Positions 42,044-49,911 of a DNA stretch of 64,000 bases are shown one piece after another; within the stretch, counting starts at the first letter, position 1, and each line of letters opens with the position of its first letter. The DNA comes from Candidatus Saccharimonadota bacterium (GTDB taxonomy: Bacteria > Patescibacteriota > Saccharimonadia > Saccharimonadales > Saccharimonadaceae), in assembly GCA_017515105.1 (NCBI GenBank), contig JAFWHO010000001.1, forward strand, positions 62,001 through 126,000, in the 5' to 3' direction. The position numbers and the translations under genes are program-made. Below the pieces are notes generated by a model. It saw only the letters and a list, made by a program, of their open reading frames with translations, was not told where the DNA came from and made no database searches.

Positions 42044-42718
42044 TCAGATAAAGAGAAGCGATAATCTCAAGAAAATCCACACTAAAATTCGTATAAAAAT
42101 TACAACAATAACGATCATGGTTATCAATACCATGAACCCCGTAAGAGTTGGTGCCCAAACCGGCGAAGCATAATTGTGCCGATAAAGCTCCGTGGACGGC
42201 AGACTAGCAATAATCTTATCCTGGATGTCAGTAGCCGCCGGATACTTTTGAATCTCAGTAATCATACAATTAATAAAATTCGGGTTATCCCAACTCCAAC
42301 CATTCGCAATCGCTTGCGCCCTACATACCTCATTTGCAAGAGCATATATATTACCGTTCGGATTGCTATCATCCATAATCTGCTGCTCCGCCTCCTGTAG
42401 GGCCTTCGTCGCATCTCTATTGTATTGATGCTCCAAATAAAACGGCCCCGTTCCAAAAGTAACTTTCTGTTCCCCATTGTCATCCACTACATTAATTACC
42501 ATATTCGAAAACACAAAGCTCTTCAGCTCCTCCAGCCCACTCCTAATTGCCTCGTCATCCTCATTTTCATCTGCTGCAAGCACCGCACTTCTTAGCTCCA
42601 CCATTCGAATGTGATCAAGTCTAAGCAAAGTCGCATCAATAAAAAACAATGGCACCAAAATCACTAAAAGCTGCCAAGTTTTCACCTTGTGAAACTTAAT
42701 GCGCCCACGCTTTTTCAT
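42044..42718 (-). CDS. Bitopic membrane protein, unknown function
   Basis: 224 aa starting at 42718 (MKKRGRIKFHKV), because TGCTATAAT ends 7 nt upstream and would overlap an earlier start. One N-terminal membrane segment (WQLLVILVPLFFIDATLL), an exported middle (about 30-170) with helices (EAIRSGLEELKSFVF, TKALQEAEQQIMDD) and two cysteines, and two hydrophobic stretches at the C-terminus (TLTGFMVLITMIVIVVIFIR, ILVWIFLRLSLLFI). No known domain. It is transcribed divergently from the candidate leader RNA at 42777. Confidence 0.6.
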   Translation of the reverse strand: MKKRGRIKFHKVKTWQLLVILVPLFFIDATLLRLDHIRMVELRSAVLAADENEDDEAIRSGLEELKSFVFSNMVINVVDDNGEQKVTFGTGPFYLEHQYNRDATKALQEAEQQIMDDSNPNGNIYALANEVCRAQAIANGWSWDNPNFINCMITEIQKYPAATDIQDKIIASLPSTELYRHNYASPVWAPTLTGFMVLITMIVIVVIFIRILVWIFLRLSLLFI

Positions 42719-42741
42719 AATAAACATTATAGCATATATGC

Positions 42742-42770
42742 TTGCATGATTTTTTATTGTTTGCTAGAAT
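42742..42770 (+). promoter_or_regulatory. Sigma70 promoter of the small gene at 42870
   Basis: TTGCAT (42742-42747), 17-bp spacer, TGCTAGAAT with -10 TAGAAT at 42765-42770. Confidence 0.7.
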
Positions 42771-42776
42771 AGGTCC

Positions 42777-42869
42777 TATCGCTCACATTCCCAATGGCTT
42801 GAATCAAAGTCTTCGCGAGGTGGGGTGAAGGTCGTAAGAGCGAAAAACATTAAGGAGAATAATAGATAC
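42777..42869 (+). ncRNA. Structured leader or small RNA upstream of the 42870 small gene
   Basis: About 90 nt with a closing stem TCGCTC (42779-42784) / GAGCGA (42838-42843) enclosing a GGTGGGGTGAAGG-rich arm, then AAGGAG before the small reading frame. With the terminator at 42963 the whole transcript is ~220 nt. It could be a regulatory leader or an RNA gene in its own right. Confidence 0.45.
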
Positions 42870-42956
42870 ATGCGTATCAAACGGCTCAAACGCTCTAACA
42901 GGCGTCAACAGTCAAAAATAGCTCCTGCCGCTTGGCAAGAGTTTATCGAGATCTAG
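42870..42956 (+). CDS. 28-residue basic small protein
   Basis: MRIKRLKRSNRRQQSKIAP then AAWQEFIEI. AAGGAG lies 12 nt before the ATG, with a promoter upstream and a terminator 7 nt downstream of the stop, so it looks like an independent gene. The first half is strongly basic and would bind RNA; the end is amphipathic. Not recognised. It may instead be a leader peptide without a downstream target. Confidence 0.5.
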   Translation: MRIKRLKRSNRRQQSKIAPAAWQEFIEI

Positions 42957-42962
42957 GTCTCA

Positions 42963-42995
42963 AAAAATATCCACCAAGTCTTGGTGGATATTTTT
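42963..42995 (+). terminator. Terminator of the 42870 unit
   Basis: AAAAATATCCACCAAG / CTTGGTGGATATTTTT hairpin with T tail. Confidence 0.85.
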
Positions 42996-43013
42996 AATCA
43001 CCCCTCAAGCTAT

Positions 43014-43772
43014 TTATTCTCCTAACTTAGCCTCAACAATTTGCTTAATTAGTTTCGTAAAATCATCTCCATTTCTGGCCGAATCCCAAGAGATAGTTTT
43101 ACCATTAATATTCAAACTTCCTTCTTTGTTCCAGGCAATCAGCTGACCATCAATATAGAAAGCCGGCGTCCCACCAATATCCATCCTCTTACCGATTCCC
43201 ATATCGAAATTGATTTTCTTAGACACCTGATCACTTGCGATATCTTTGTTGAATTTCTCGAGATCGCCTTTACCATCAGTTACTTCTTCAAAGTATTTAT
43301 TAAAGAGTTCTGCTCTGTCAGAGCTGGAAGCATATTCCCATTCTGATTGCTTCAAGAACAGCTTATCTGCATATTCTTTCCAATAGCCCTGAAGCCCTGC
43401 CGCCTCAGCCGCCGAAGCCGCCGCTGTACCATTTTGATGATAAGAAAGCAAGAAACTTCTATACACCACCGCCAATTTACCATCAAGCTGCTCAATGGTC
43501 TTGTTCACGCGCGGGTTAATCGAAGCGCATCCTGGACACTGAAAATCAGCATACTCAAAAATCAAAACCGGTGCTTCCGGATCACCCTTTACGTGATCGC
43601 CAATTTCCCCATTGTGTTTATCTGGAGCAATCACTGAATAAAAATCATACTTCGTATAATCAGTAGCATTGTTATTCCCGTCAATCACGAGGAAAGCGCC
43701 AACTCCAATCACGGCCAACACAGCAACAATTATAATCACGGCAATAACTGAAAACCCCTTCATTTTCTTCAT
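43014..43772 (-). CDS. Membrane-anchored DsbA/thioredoxin-fold oxidoreductase
   Basis: 252 aa. One N-terminal membrane segment (residues 7-30), then a thioredoxin fold with active site YADFQCPGCAS (C79, C82), an inserted helical domain, and the cis-proline loop GGTPAF near 205. It should oxidise cysteines of exported proteins; many surface proteins in this window have paired cysteines. The PGC dipeptide is seen in DsbA family members linked to DsbB/VKOR partners, none of which is in view. GAAGGAG lies 8 nt before the ATG. Confidence 0.88.
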   Translation of the reverse strand: MKKMKGFSVIAVIIIVAVLAVIGVGAFLVIDGNNNATDYTKYDFYSVIAPDKHNGEIGDHVKGDPEAPVLIFEYADFQCPGCASINPRVNKTIEQLDGKLAVVYRSFLLSYHQNGTAAASAAEAAGLQGYWKEYADKLFLKQSEWEYASSSDRAELFNKYFEEVTDGKGDLEKFNKDIASDQVSKKINFDMGIGKRMDIGGTPAFYIDGQLIAWNKEGSLNINGKTISWDSARNGDDFTKLIKQIVEAKLGE

Positions 43773-43814
43773 AAATTAACTCCTTCACTAAATAAATGTT
43801 ATAATTATTATATC

Positions 43815-44393
43815 ATGTTGGATTCATTATTACGAAAATTCGTAAAGTGGCTAGACCCCAAGCTGGATAAGTTTCGTTCACCCAAAACTCCAGCAAAACC
43901 CACCAAATACACTCCAACTTCTCTCGAAGAATTCATCGACGTCTTAAGACGCACTCCGAAATCGATTCTTACCACAAGAGACCGTAACCGTATCGCTGCC
44001 ATCATGAGCTTTGATACCCGCACGGTCGGGGAACTGATGGTCGAAAAATCCAAAATGGTCTTCGTAGACAGCAAAGAAGTCCTCGGCCCCCTCGTTCTAG
44101 ACAAACTCTACAAATCCGGCTTCACCAATTTCCCGGTCATCGACTCCCGCCACAACGTCAAGGGAATTATTCACACCGAAGCCCTGAACACTCTCGAGAT
44201 CAAGAACACCGACCGCGCCAGCAAATATCTCGATACCAATGTAAACTACCTCCACGCCACCGACTCTTTGTCCTTCGTCGTTTCCGAAATCGAGCGCACC
44301 AATAGCTATTTCTTCCTAGTCCAAGACGAGAACGATTCCCTCGTCGGCTTTTTCACCATCCAAATGCTACTAGAATACATGCTCGGCGAATAA
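43815..44393 (+). CDS. CBS-domain-pair protein (CorC/HlyC-like regulatory part)
   Basis: 192 aa. After ~60 basic residues, two CBS motifs are visible: TVGELMVEKSKMVFVDSKE with FTNFPVIDSRHNVKGIIH, and YLDTNVNYLHATDSLSFVV with FFLVQDENDSLVGFFTIQML. CBS pairs bind adenosyl nucleotides. The arrangement is that of the cytoplasmic part of CNNM/CorC transporters, but no membrane domain precedes it. TATAAT ends 9 nt before the ATG (probably leaderless). It lies 60 bp before aspS on the same strand but aspS has its own promoter. Confidence 0.8.
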   Translation: MLDSLLRKFVKWLDPKLDKFRSPKTPAKPTKYTPTSLEEFIDVLRRTPKSILTTRDRNRIAAIMSFDTRTVGELMVEKSKMVFVDSKEVLGPLVLDKLYKSGFTNFPVIDSRHNVKGIIHTEALNTLEIKNTDRASKYLDTNVNYLHATDSLSFVVSEIERTNSYFFLVQDENDSLVGFFTIQMLLEYMLGE

Positions 44394-44453
44394 ACCACAG
44401 GGCCGCATTTACCCCACTGGAATATTTCCTAAATAAGTGGTATAATAACAGAT

Positions 44454-46253
44454 ATGAGATTTTTAGCAAACGAATTAAAAAACCATCTAAAAAACAAAGT
44501 AACTGTCGAAGGCTGGGTCAATTCCCGCCGCGATCATGGTGGCCTAATTTTTATCGACCTCCGCGATCACACCGGCATTATTCAGCTCGTCATCACTCCT
44601 GATACGCCAGATTCTTTCAAACTAGCCGAATCCGTTCGTGACGAATTCGTTTTGAAAGCTACCGGCACCATGAGAGAACGCGCCAAAGATTTGATTAACC
44701 CAAATATCGAAACCGGCACCATCGAGCTAGTTGTCGACGAACTTACTGTTCTTAATAAATCTCTCACCCCACCAGTTAATACTCACGATGACGGCGAAAA
44801 ATCTTCCGAAGAACTCCGCCTCAAATACCGCTACCTCGACCTCCGTCGTCCTACCATGCAAAACACTTTGAAACGTCGCTCAGAATTCTATCGTTTCATC
44901 CGAAATTACATGTATGATCACGATTTCACTGAAATCACTACCCCAATTCTTGCCAACTCATCCCCAGAAGGCGCCCGTGACTTTCTCGTTCCTTCTCGCC
45001 TTCACCCTGGCAAATTCTATGCTCTTCCTCAAGCACCTCAGCAATTCAAGCAACTCTTAATGGTTGGCGGCGTAGACAAATATTTCCAAATTGCCCCTTG
45101 TTTCCGCGACGAAGACCCTCGCGCCGATCGTCTTTACGGCGATTTCTACCAATTAGACTGTGAAATGTCCTTTGTTGACGACGGTGAAACTGTCCGCGAG
45201 ACCATCGAGCCACTCTTTATCGATCTCGCCACCAAGTTTGCTAAGAAAAAGCTCGTCTTAAATTCCGCCCCAGCCAAGAAATTCATTGGCAAAGGTTCAC
45301 TAATTCCCCGTTTACCTTATGATTTTGCCATGGATACTTATGGTACCGACAAGCCAGACCTTCGCTACGGTCTAGAACTCATTGATCTTACCGAAGTATT
45401 TAAAGACACTGAATTCAAAGTATTCAAAACACCTTGCGTCAAAGCTCTCTGCGTCAAAGACGCCGCCAGCCTCACTCGCCGCGAAATCGACGAATTCACC
45501 GAAAAAGCCCGCAAACTCGGCGCCGGTGGCCTTGCCTATGTATTATATACAGATGAAGGCGCCAAATCCCCAATTCTTAAATTTATGACTGAAGTCGAAA
45601 TCGCAAACGTCCAAAAACTCACCGGAGCCAAGACCGGCGACGCCGTCTTCTTTGGCGCCGACGAGCGCGACAAAGTCAACAAAGTCCTCGGTGCACTCCG
45701 TATCGATTTTGCTGACCATTTCAACCTCAAGAACCCTGACGAAGTTGCCTACTGTTGGGTTATCGATTTCCCATTCTACGAATGGGACGACAAACTAAAG
45801 AAACTTGACTTCGGCCACAACCCATTCAGCATGCCAAAAGGTGGCCTCGCTGCTCTTGAATCCGCCAAGACTGACGCCGACAAACTCGCTATCAAAGCCG
45901 ACCAATACGATATGGTCATGAACGGCTTCGAAGTTTGCTCTGGCGCCGTCCGTAACTATAATCCTGACATCATGTACAAAGCCTTCAATATTCTCGGCTA
46001 CAATAACGAATACGTCGAAGCTCGCTTCTCCGGCATGCTAAATGCCTTCAAGTTCGGTGCACCACCACACGCTGGCTGTGCCCCAGGGCTCGACCGCATT
46101 TTCATGGTCCTAGAATCCGTCGACAACATCCGCGACATCGTCGCCTTCCCGAAGAACGGCTCCGGCGTCGATCTCATGATGGATTCTCCATCCACCATCG
46201 ATGAATCCCAACTCGACGATCTTTCTCTCGCCATTGTCGATCCTGACGATTAG
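44454..46253 (+). CDS. aspS: Aspartyl-tRNA synthetase, bacterial type
   Basis: 599 aa class II synthetase. The N-terminal OB fold binds the anticodon (VTVEGWVNSRRDHGGLIFID), motif 2 reads FRDEDPRADRLYGDFYQLD, a bacterial GAD insertion is present (about 280-410), and motif 3 is PPHAGCAPGLDRI. Motif 2 has extra residues relative to FRDEDLRADRQPEFTQ, and motif 3 has C-A-P where G-I-A-F is usual; these are lineage differences, not obvious defects. TGGTATAAT ends 7 nt before the ATG, so leaderless. Whether it also charges tRNA-Asn cannot be judged. Confidence 0.95.
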   Translation: MRFLANELKNHLKNKVTVEGWVNSRRDHGGLIFIDLRDHTGIIQLVITPDTPDSFKLAESVRDEFVLKATGTMRERAKDLINPNIETGTIELVVDELTVLNKSLTPPVNTHDDGEKSSEELRLKYRYLDLRRPTMQNTLKRRSEFYRFIRNYMYDHDFTEITTPILANSSPEGARDFLVPSRLHPGKFYALPQAPQQFKQLLMVGGVDKYFQIAPCFRDEDPRADRLYGDFYQLDCEMSFVDDGETVRETIEPLFIDLATKFAKKKLVLNSAPAKKFIGKGSLIPRLPYDFAMDTYGTDKPDLRYGLELIDLTEVFKDTEFKVFKTPCVKALCVKDAASLTRREIDEFTEKARKLGAGGLAYVLYTDEGAKSPILKFMTEVEIANVQKLTGAKTGDAVFFGADERDKVNKVLGALRIDFADHFNLKNPDEVAYCWVIDFPFYEWDDKLKKLDFGHNPFSMPKGGLAALESAKTDADKLAIKADQYDMVMNGFEVCSGAVRNYNPDIMYKAFNILGYNNEYVEARFSGMLNAFKFGAPPHAGCAPGLDRIFMVLESVDNIRDIVAFPKNGSGVDLMMDSPSTIDESQLDDLSLAIVDPDD

Positions 46254-46268
46254 TTTAACCAAACAATA

Positions 46269-46297
46269 AAAATAGGCGCCTACCTGGCGCCTATTTT
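46269..46297. terminator. Bidirectional terminator after aspS
   Basis: AAAATAGGCGCC / GGCGCCTATTTT hairpin between convergent genes. Confidence 0.85.
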
Positions 46298-46755
46298 CTA
46301 ATGTACTGATCGGACAAAAGTGTCCTGATCTCATGCATGATCAGATCAGAGAGAAATATCTTTTGCTCGATAACGGGAAGGTTTCTGAGTCTCCTTACGC
46401 TTATGATTATGTTGGTAAAATCAGTCGCCTCGTAGCAATAACACAGATATTCGCCACGAGACTTTACAGTGATATCACTGTACGTGATAAACACAACATG
46501 TCGTCCTTCCTCTCCAAGCAGCCTCTCGATCTCCTTCAGCATCATATCGGCATCACGCTGCTCGCCAAATTCCTTGTCACCAAGATACTTGCCGGCAACC
46601 GTAAAACGAGAGCTAGGATATTTATCGGGCTCCGTGTCAGCATACACTGACTCTACCCCATGAATTACCTCTGCCGATTGTGCCGCTTTCTTCACGATCT
46701 CCCGCAAATCCGCGTTTACATTAGGGTCAACAAAAAATAACAACTGTTCTTTCAT
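46291..46755 (-). CDS. Hypothetical cytoplasmic protein
   Basis: 154 aa starting at 46755 (MKEQLLFFVDPN) because AAGGTGGAG precedes it; the in-frame extension upstream runs through the leader. Soluble alpha/beta composition: QLLFFVDPNVNADLREIV, then VVFITYSDITVKSRGEYLCY, and LSDLIMHEIRTLLSDQYI at the end. No known motif; the single HE near the end is not an HExxH site. Strong promoter and a ~85-nt leader with a TTACCCT..AGGGTGA hairpin. Member of the 46-49 kb accessory block. Confidence 0.6.
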   Translation of the reverse strand: MKEQLLFFVDPNVNADLREIVKKAAQSAEVIHGVESVYADTEPDKYPSSRFTVAGKYLGDKEFGEQRDADMMLKEIERLLGEEGRHVVFITYSDITVKSRGEYLCYCYEATDFTNIIISVRRLRNLPVIEQKIFLSDLIMHEIRTLLSDQYIRK

Positions 46756-46838
46756 AATCTCCACCTTCTTCCTTTTTCGAGAACGAGTCGGAGAATCACC
46801 CTTATAGGGTAATCTCAAATATTTGCTACTATCTCCCC

Positions 46839-46896
46839 ATTATAACATAAATTTCCATCACCGTCAATCCCGCCCCTGGTAAAATTGTGATATAAT
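46839..46896. promoter_or_regulatory. Divergent promoters between the 46291 and 46940 genes
   Basis: Minus: TTGACG (46862-46867), 17-bp spacer, TATAAT (46839-46844). Plus: extended -10 TGTGATATAAT (46891-46896) with no good -35. Confidence 0.75.
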
Positions 46897-46939
46897 GTCT
46901 AAAGTAGCAAAAAATCTATCATGTTAAGGGGGTGTAGCT

Positions 46940-47746
46940 ATGAATCTTAACCACAAGGAAGCAACGCAAATACAGGAAACCGAAATGAGGACTCATCACG
47001 TGAGAATCAATTATCCAGAGGCCGACTACGCTTTTGGTATCGCAAGAAGTGAAATCCCCGTAAGTCTTTCGGAGACATTCTCAGATCACCTTCAAAACGA
47101 TTATCTTAACCTCACCAATAAACCAATAATTGGCAGTAAGAACATTTCGCTCAGCGAAGACGATTGTATGTATCTGGCAAAACTATTTGCCAATTTCACG
47201 GAATCCCCATCGAGTATCGTCCGGCAAAAAGCATATTATCGTGCACAGCAATCCGTCATCAATTGCCCTAAAAATCTAAAGCGAACAATACTAGCAAAGT
47301 ATTTCGGCATAACGGCCCTCGAAAACAAACCTGCACCAGATGAATGGCCGTTTTATGATCCCGAAATCGATAGTCTCTTTAACGAGAGGCTAAAGAGGGC
47401 CTCGATGGGACTAATTATGTCAATTTTGGGAGAGTTCGGCTTAGATCTTCCCGATATAGACGCTCTTGACGCGGTATCCTTCATGCATGGCAACTTCGAA
47501 ATGTACTACGAAAATAATAAACCGAGAATCGTAAATGGCATTCCGAGCTTCGTCAAAAAATCAGAAGGGACCTTCATCGTACGTCTAAGGGGTCATGAGA
47601 AGAAGATCCTGCTCTTGAACTCCGACTATGTCGCTCCTGGAAAAGACGGTGAACCCGGATACTACAAATGCAGCTCAGAGCCCAATATAGTCATTCTGAC
47701 GCCAGAAGAGTTCTGCACATGTGGCGGCGTCCGTCAATTGCATTAA
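46940..47746 (+). CDS. Hypothetical cytoplasmic protein
   Basis: 268 aa, not recognised. AAGGGGG lies 8 nt before the ATG. It is mostly soluble, with a helical middle (SIVRQKAYYRAQQSVINCP, FNERLKRASMGLIMSILGEF) and a beta-rich end (EGTFIVRLRGHEKKILLLNS, SSEPNIVILTPEEFCTCGG). No signal peptide or membrane segment. Codon use is mixed and less C-rich than the plus-strand core genes such as aspS, consistent with recent arrival. It is divergent from the 46291 gene and followed by its own terminator. Confidence 0.62.
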   Translation: MNLNHKEATQIQETEMRTHHVRINYPEADYAFGIARSEIPVSLSETFSDHLQNDYLNLTNKPIIGSKNISLSEDDCMYLAKLFANFTESPSSIVRQKAYYRAQQSVINCPKNLKRTILAKYFGITALENKPAPDEWPFYDPEIDSLFNERLKRASMGLIMSILGEFGLDLPDIDALDAVSFMHGNFEMYYENNKPRIVNGIPSFVKKSEGTFIVRLRGHEKKILLLNSDYVAPGKDGEPGYYKCSSEPNIVILTPEEFCTCGGVRQLH

Positions 47747-47757
47747 ATGCTTCCTCT

Positions 47758-47787
47758 AAAATCCCCGCTTCTCTAAGCGGGGATTTT
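47758..47787 (+). terminator. Terminator of the 46940 gene
   Basis: AAAATCCCCGCTT / AAGCGGGGATTTT hairpin. Confidence 0.85.
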
Positions 47788-47816
47788 ACCTTTCACCCCA
47801 AATAATCACACGAAAA

Positions 47817-47837
47817 TACCGGCCTTACAGCCGGTAT
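47817..47837 (-). terminator. Terminator of the 47855 gene
   Basis: ATACCGGC / GCCGGTAT hairpin; minus strand continues TTTTCGTG. Confidence 0.65.
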
Positions 47838-47854
47838 TAGAGATCACCTCCTTG

Positions 47855-48277
47855 TTATTTTGCCAGGAAAGCTTCGTGAAACGCTAAAGAGCGTTTGAAG
47901 CTTTCATTAAGTGCCGGTGAGAGGTTGCGCTCGATGAGCGTTTTGAACATTTCAATACGCTTTCTCGAGTATTCCTTCCGATAGGTTGATGGCATAATTG
48001 CCATAACCAACTCGTCAATACGAGAACAGCGCCCTTCCGGGTCATCCCCTTCCGGTACGAGAAATGCATATTTACCGCAGCAAATTGCTTCATGCAAACC
48101 TGCATACTTCGCATACATCTCATCTGCGCGCTTATCGACGAACACCGTGCCGTCCCCTGAAGCGAAATAAACCAATGAATCCGTAATACTATCATCGCTG
48201 AAGTATTCTGCGAAATCCATACGGCCTACACTATAGGACACAGCCTCACCACGTACAAGTTCAAGATAATCTTTCAT
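47855..48277 (-). CDS. Hypothetical cytoplasmic protein
   Basis: 140 aa, not recognised. AAAGGGGG lies 9 nt before the ATG. The N-terminal half is mixed alpha/beta (GRMDFAEYFSDDSITDSLVY, GKYAFLVPEGDDPEGRCS), the C-terminal half is helical and basic (STYRKEYSRKRIEMFKTLIE, then SFKRSLAFHEAFLAK). No membrane segment. It has a TTGACT / TAGAAT promoter and a ~70-nt leader containing CTTACGAATT..GTACGTAAG, which can form a short hairpin. Part of the accessory block. Confidence 0.6.
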   Translation of the reverse strand: MKDYLELVRGEAVSYSVGRMDFAEYFSDDSITDSLVYFASGDGTVFVDKRADEMYAKYAGLHEAICCGKYAFLVPEGDDPEGRCSRIDELVMAIMPSTYRKEYSRKRIEMFKTLIERNLSPALNESFKRSLAFHEAFLAK

Positions 48278-48456
48278 AAGATCGATCCCCCTTTCTAAAG
48301 GACTACTTTTTTCTTACGTACAATTCGTAAGATAATGGGTTACGAAGCATATTCTAACATTTTCAACAAATAAAGTCAATACTATAAACACCCCTATAAA
48401 ACCAGTCCACCAATAACTACAGGAGTACACAAACACCATTTTTAAGCATAAACAGA
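48278..48456. other. Intergenic region with the divergent leaders of the accessory block
   Basis: Holds the ribosome site, leader hairpin and promoter of the minus-strand 47855 gene (-10 TAGAAT 48351-48356, -35 TTGACT 48374-48379). From 48380 to 48456 I see nothing beyond AT-rich spacer before the next promoter. Confidence 0.55.
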
Positions 48457-48485
48457 TTGACAAATCAAAGCACTTATGCTATAAT
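48457..48485 (+). promoter_or_regulatory. Perfect consensus promoter of the 48627 lipoprotein gene
   Basis: TTGACA (48457-48462), 17-bp spacer, TATGCTATAAT with TATAAT at 48480-48485. The ~135-nt leader contains hairpins GTAGC-attcc-GCTAC and CTGGGGAtaCTCCGG and ends in AGAGGAGGAAAACCCC before the ATG. Confidence 0.85.
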
Positions 48486-48626
48486 TAAGGTATCGTAGCA
48501 TTCCGCTACATGAAATTTAACATTTGAAGTATTCAGTAACCTAATATTCTTTTCTGGGGATACTCCGGAAAATTCACATAGATTTAGAAAAAAGAAGAAA
48601 AAAAGAAGAAAGAGGAGGAAAACCCC

Positions 48627-49508
48627 ATGAAAAAATTATTAGCAACAATCGTAGTAGTAGTTCTGTCAGCACTTTTAGGAGCGTGCGCTTCAAGTGGCTA
48701 CAAATATGCAGCCGACTGGAACGTCACCACCGGCAGCACCGTAGACGCCACAGCATACATCCAAAAGTATGCTAAGGAAGCACCCAAAGAATATCATGAG
48801 GTCCTTAATAACGTCAAGGACCTTGTTAAGAAAAATGCCCCTTATCAAGGGCTATTAAACTGGGGGAAGTTCAACAAGCTAAACAAAGTGTTGAAGTCGA
48901 CCCCACCAACTGAGGCAATTTCTGGAATGGAATACGAGGAGATATATGTCTTCAAATCGTATTATGCGTTTTACGAAAACACTGAGGACGCAATCTATTT
49001 GTTGCCCCAGTTCAGTGTAGCAGATAGCGACACGATGTTATACGTCCTGCTGCACGAAATCAGCCACTCTTTAGTTTCTAACTGGGAGGACCAAGATGAC
49101 AATATCCTGGTTGAAGGTCTCGTAGACTCAATTGCCTACGAAACCGCCACTAAGGCCGGCTACGAGGCTACGCCAAAATACCAAGAAGCAATCTTATGCA
49201 TAAGAATGCTAATGGATATTTACGGCGAGGAGGAAGTCGTGAAAGCGATCTGCGAAGACAAGATCGTAGAACTAATCGACAACTCCACAGAGCCGGGAAT
49301 GGCAGAAAAGCTTAATTTGGCATTAAATATATGCCACGTCGGGCCGACCGCTGACGACGTCCTAAATGCTACAAACGTAGAATTGGAAATCCTGGCGCAC
49401 GCAGCCAAGGATCAGGGCGTCGATATCGACAAATGGTTTGATGCATTAGCCGCCATCTACGAGGCTAACGGCATCAAACTGAAAATTGAATACTTCAAAA
49501 GAATATAA
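48627..49508 (+). CDS. Lipoprotein with gluzincin-type HExxH metalloprotease motif
   Basis: 293 aa. Lipoprotein signal with lipobox LLGAC (cysteine at residue 19), so it should be lipid-anchored outside the membrane. The motif LLHEISHSLVSNW (about 145-157) gives H-E-x-x-H, and EGLVDSIAYETA ~15 residues later can provide the third zinc ligand, as in gluzincins. The rest is helical. It may be a surface zinc protease acting on its own envelope or on a host cell; the substrate is unknown. GAGGAGG precedes the ATG, and the promoter is perfect consensus, so it is probably abundant. Last gene of the accessory block, next to tRNA genes. Confidence 0.68.
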   Translation: MKKLLATIVVVVLSALLGACASSGYKYAADWNVTTGSTVDATAYIQKYAKEAPKEYHEVLNNVKDLVKKNAPYQGLLNWGKFNKLNKVLKSTPPTEAISGMEYEEIYVFKSYYAFYENTEDAIYLLPQFSVADSDTMLYVLLHEISHSLVSNWEDQDDNILVEGLVDSIAYETATKAGYEATPKYQEAILCIRMLMDIYGEEEVVKAICEDKIVELIDNSTEPGMAEKLNLALNICHVGPTADDVLNATNVELEILAHAAKDQGVDIDKWFDALAAIYEANGIKLKIEYFKRI

Positions 49509-49512
49509 ACGA

Positions 49513-49543
49513 AGGCCGGTTTTATTTCGATAAAACCGGCCTT
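49513..49543 (+). terminator. Terminator of the lipoprotein gene
   Basis: AAGGCCGGTTTTAT / ATAAAACCGGCCTT hairpin then TCTTATTT. Confidence 0.85.
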
Positions 49544-49592
49544 TCTTATTTCATTCTTGTCACAAAAAGTGGCTCACTGGAGCCATTCATGT

Positions 49593-49643
49593 AGTGATAC
49601 CGGGTGGGGTCGAACCCCGCACCGAAGGTTCGGTGGTTCCCAA
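49593..49643 (-). repeat. tRNA-Met 3'-half mimic (degenerate tRNA-like element)
   Basis: Downstream of tRNA-Met. Begins GTTGGGAACC, forms ACCGA-ACCT-TCGGT, then copies the tRNA-Met T arm and acceptor 3' strand (GGTTCGACCCCACCCGGTA) with a broken CCA. The neighbouring hairpin with ACTGGAGCCAT is duplicated too (49570-49588 and 49650-49668). Same layout as the element at 22759. Confidence 0.6.
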
Positions 49644-49649
49644 CAAAAA

Positions 49650-49668
49650 ATGGCTTACTGGAGCCATC
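49650..49668 (-). terminator. Hairpin after tRNA-Met
   Basis: ATGGCT / AGCCAT hairpin followed on the minus strand by TTTTTTG. Confidence 0.65.
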
Positions 49669-49672
49669 TGAA

Positions 49673-49749
49673 TGGTGGTACCGGGTGGGGTCGAACCACC
49701 GACCTTGGGCTTATGAGTCCCACGCTCTAACCAGCTGAGCTACGGTACC
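49673..49749 (-). tRNA. tRNA-Met(CAT), elongator
   Basis: Fully paired acceptor GGTACCG/CGGTACC, anticodon loop CTCATAA, CCA encoded. Because AUA has its own TAT tRNA at 38378, an Ile2 (lysidine) identity is less likely but not excluded. Confidence 0.85.
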
Positions 49750-49779
49750 GTGCTGATATTATAGCATATCTTTTAGATT

Positions 49780-49854
49780 TGGTACACCCGACCGGAATCG
49801 AACCGATATTGTTGGTTCCGGAAACCAATGTTCTATCCGTTGAACTACGGGTGC
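49780..49854 (-). tRNA. tRNA-Arg(CCG)
   Basis: Acceptor GCACCCG/CGGGTGT (G1-U72 wobble), anticodon loop TTCCGGA, CCA encoded. Confidence 0.92.
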
Positions 49855-49911
49855 AAATATTCACTAAACCCCTAACGAGATAAACCGCGCATATATACCA
49901 ACCTAAAAAAA

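Noticed and set aside
42777-42869. SRP or 6S RNA
   Set aside because: The SRP GGAA tetraloop core and the 6S open-complex bubble are not found; only a closing stem and a coding frame downstream are seen.
49593-49643. A second tRNA-Met
   Set aside because: Same defects as above and the CCA end is broken, so it is listed as a repeat.
49593-49749. Attachment sites bounding an integrated island
   Set aside because: The two tRNA-like ends are only ~80 bp apart and no integrase or mobile gene lies between or beside them.
49673-49749. Ile2 (lysidine) identity for the CAT tRNA
   Set aside because: A TAT isoleucine tRNA is present in the window and the acceptor stem is fully paired as in elongator Met; kept as a minor possibility.
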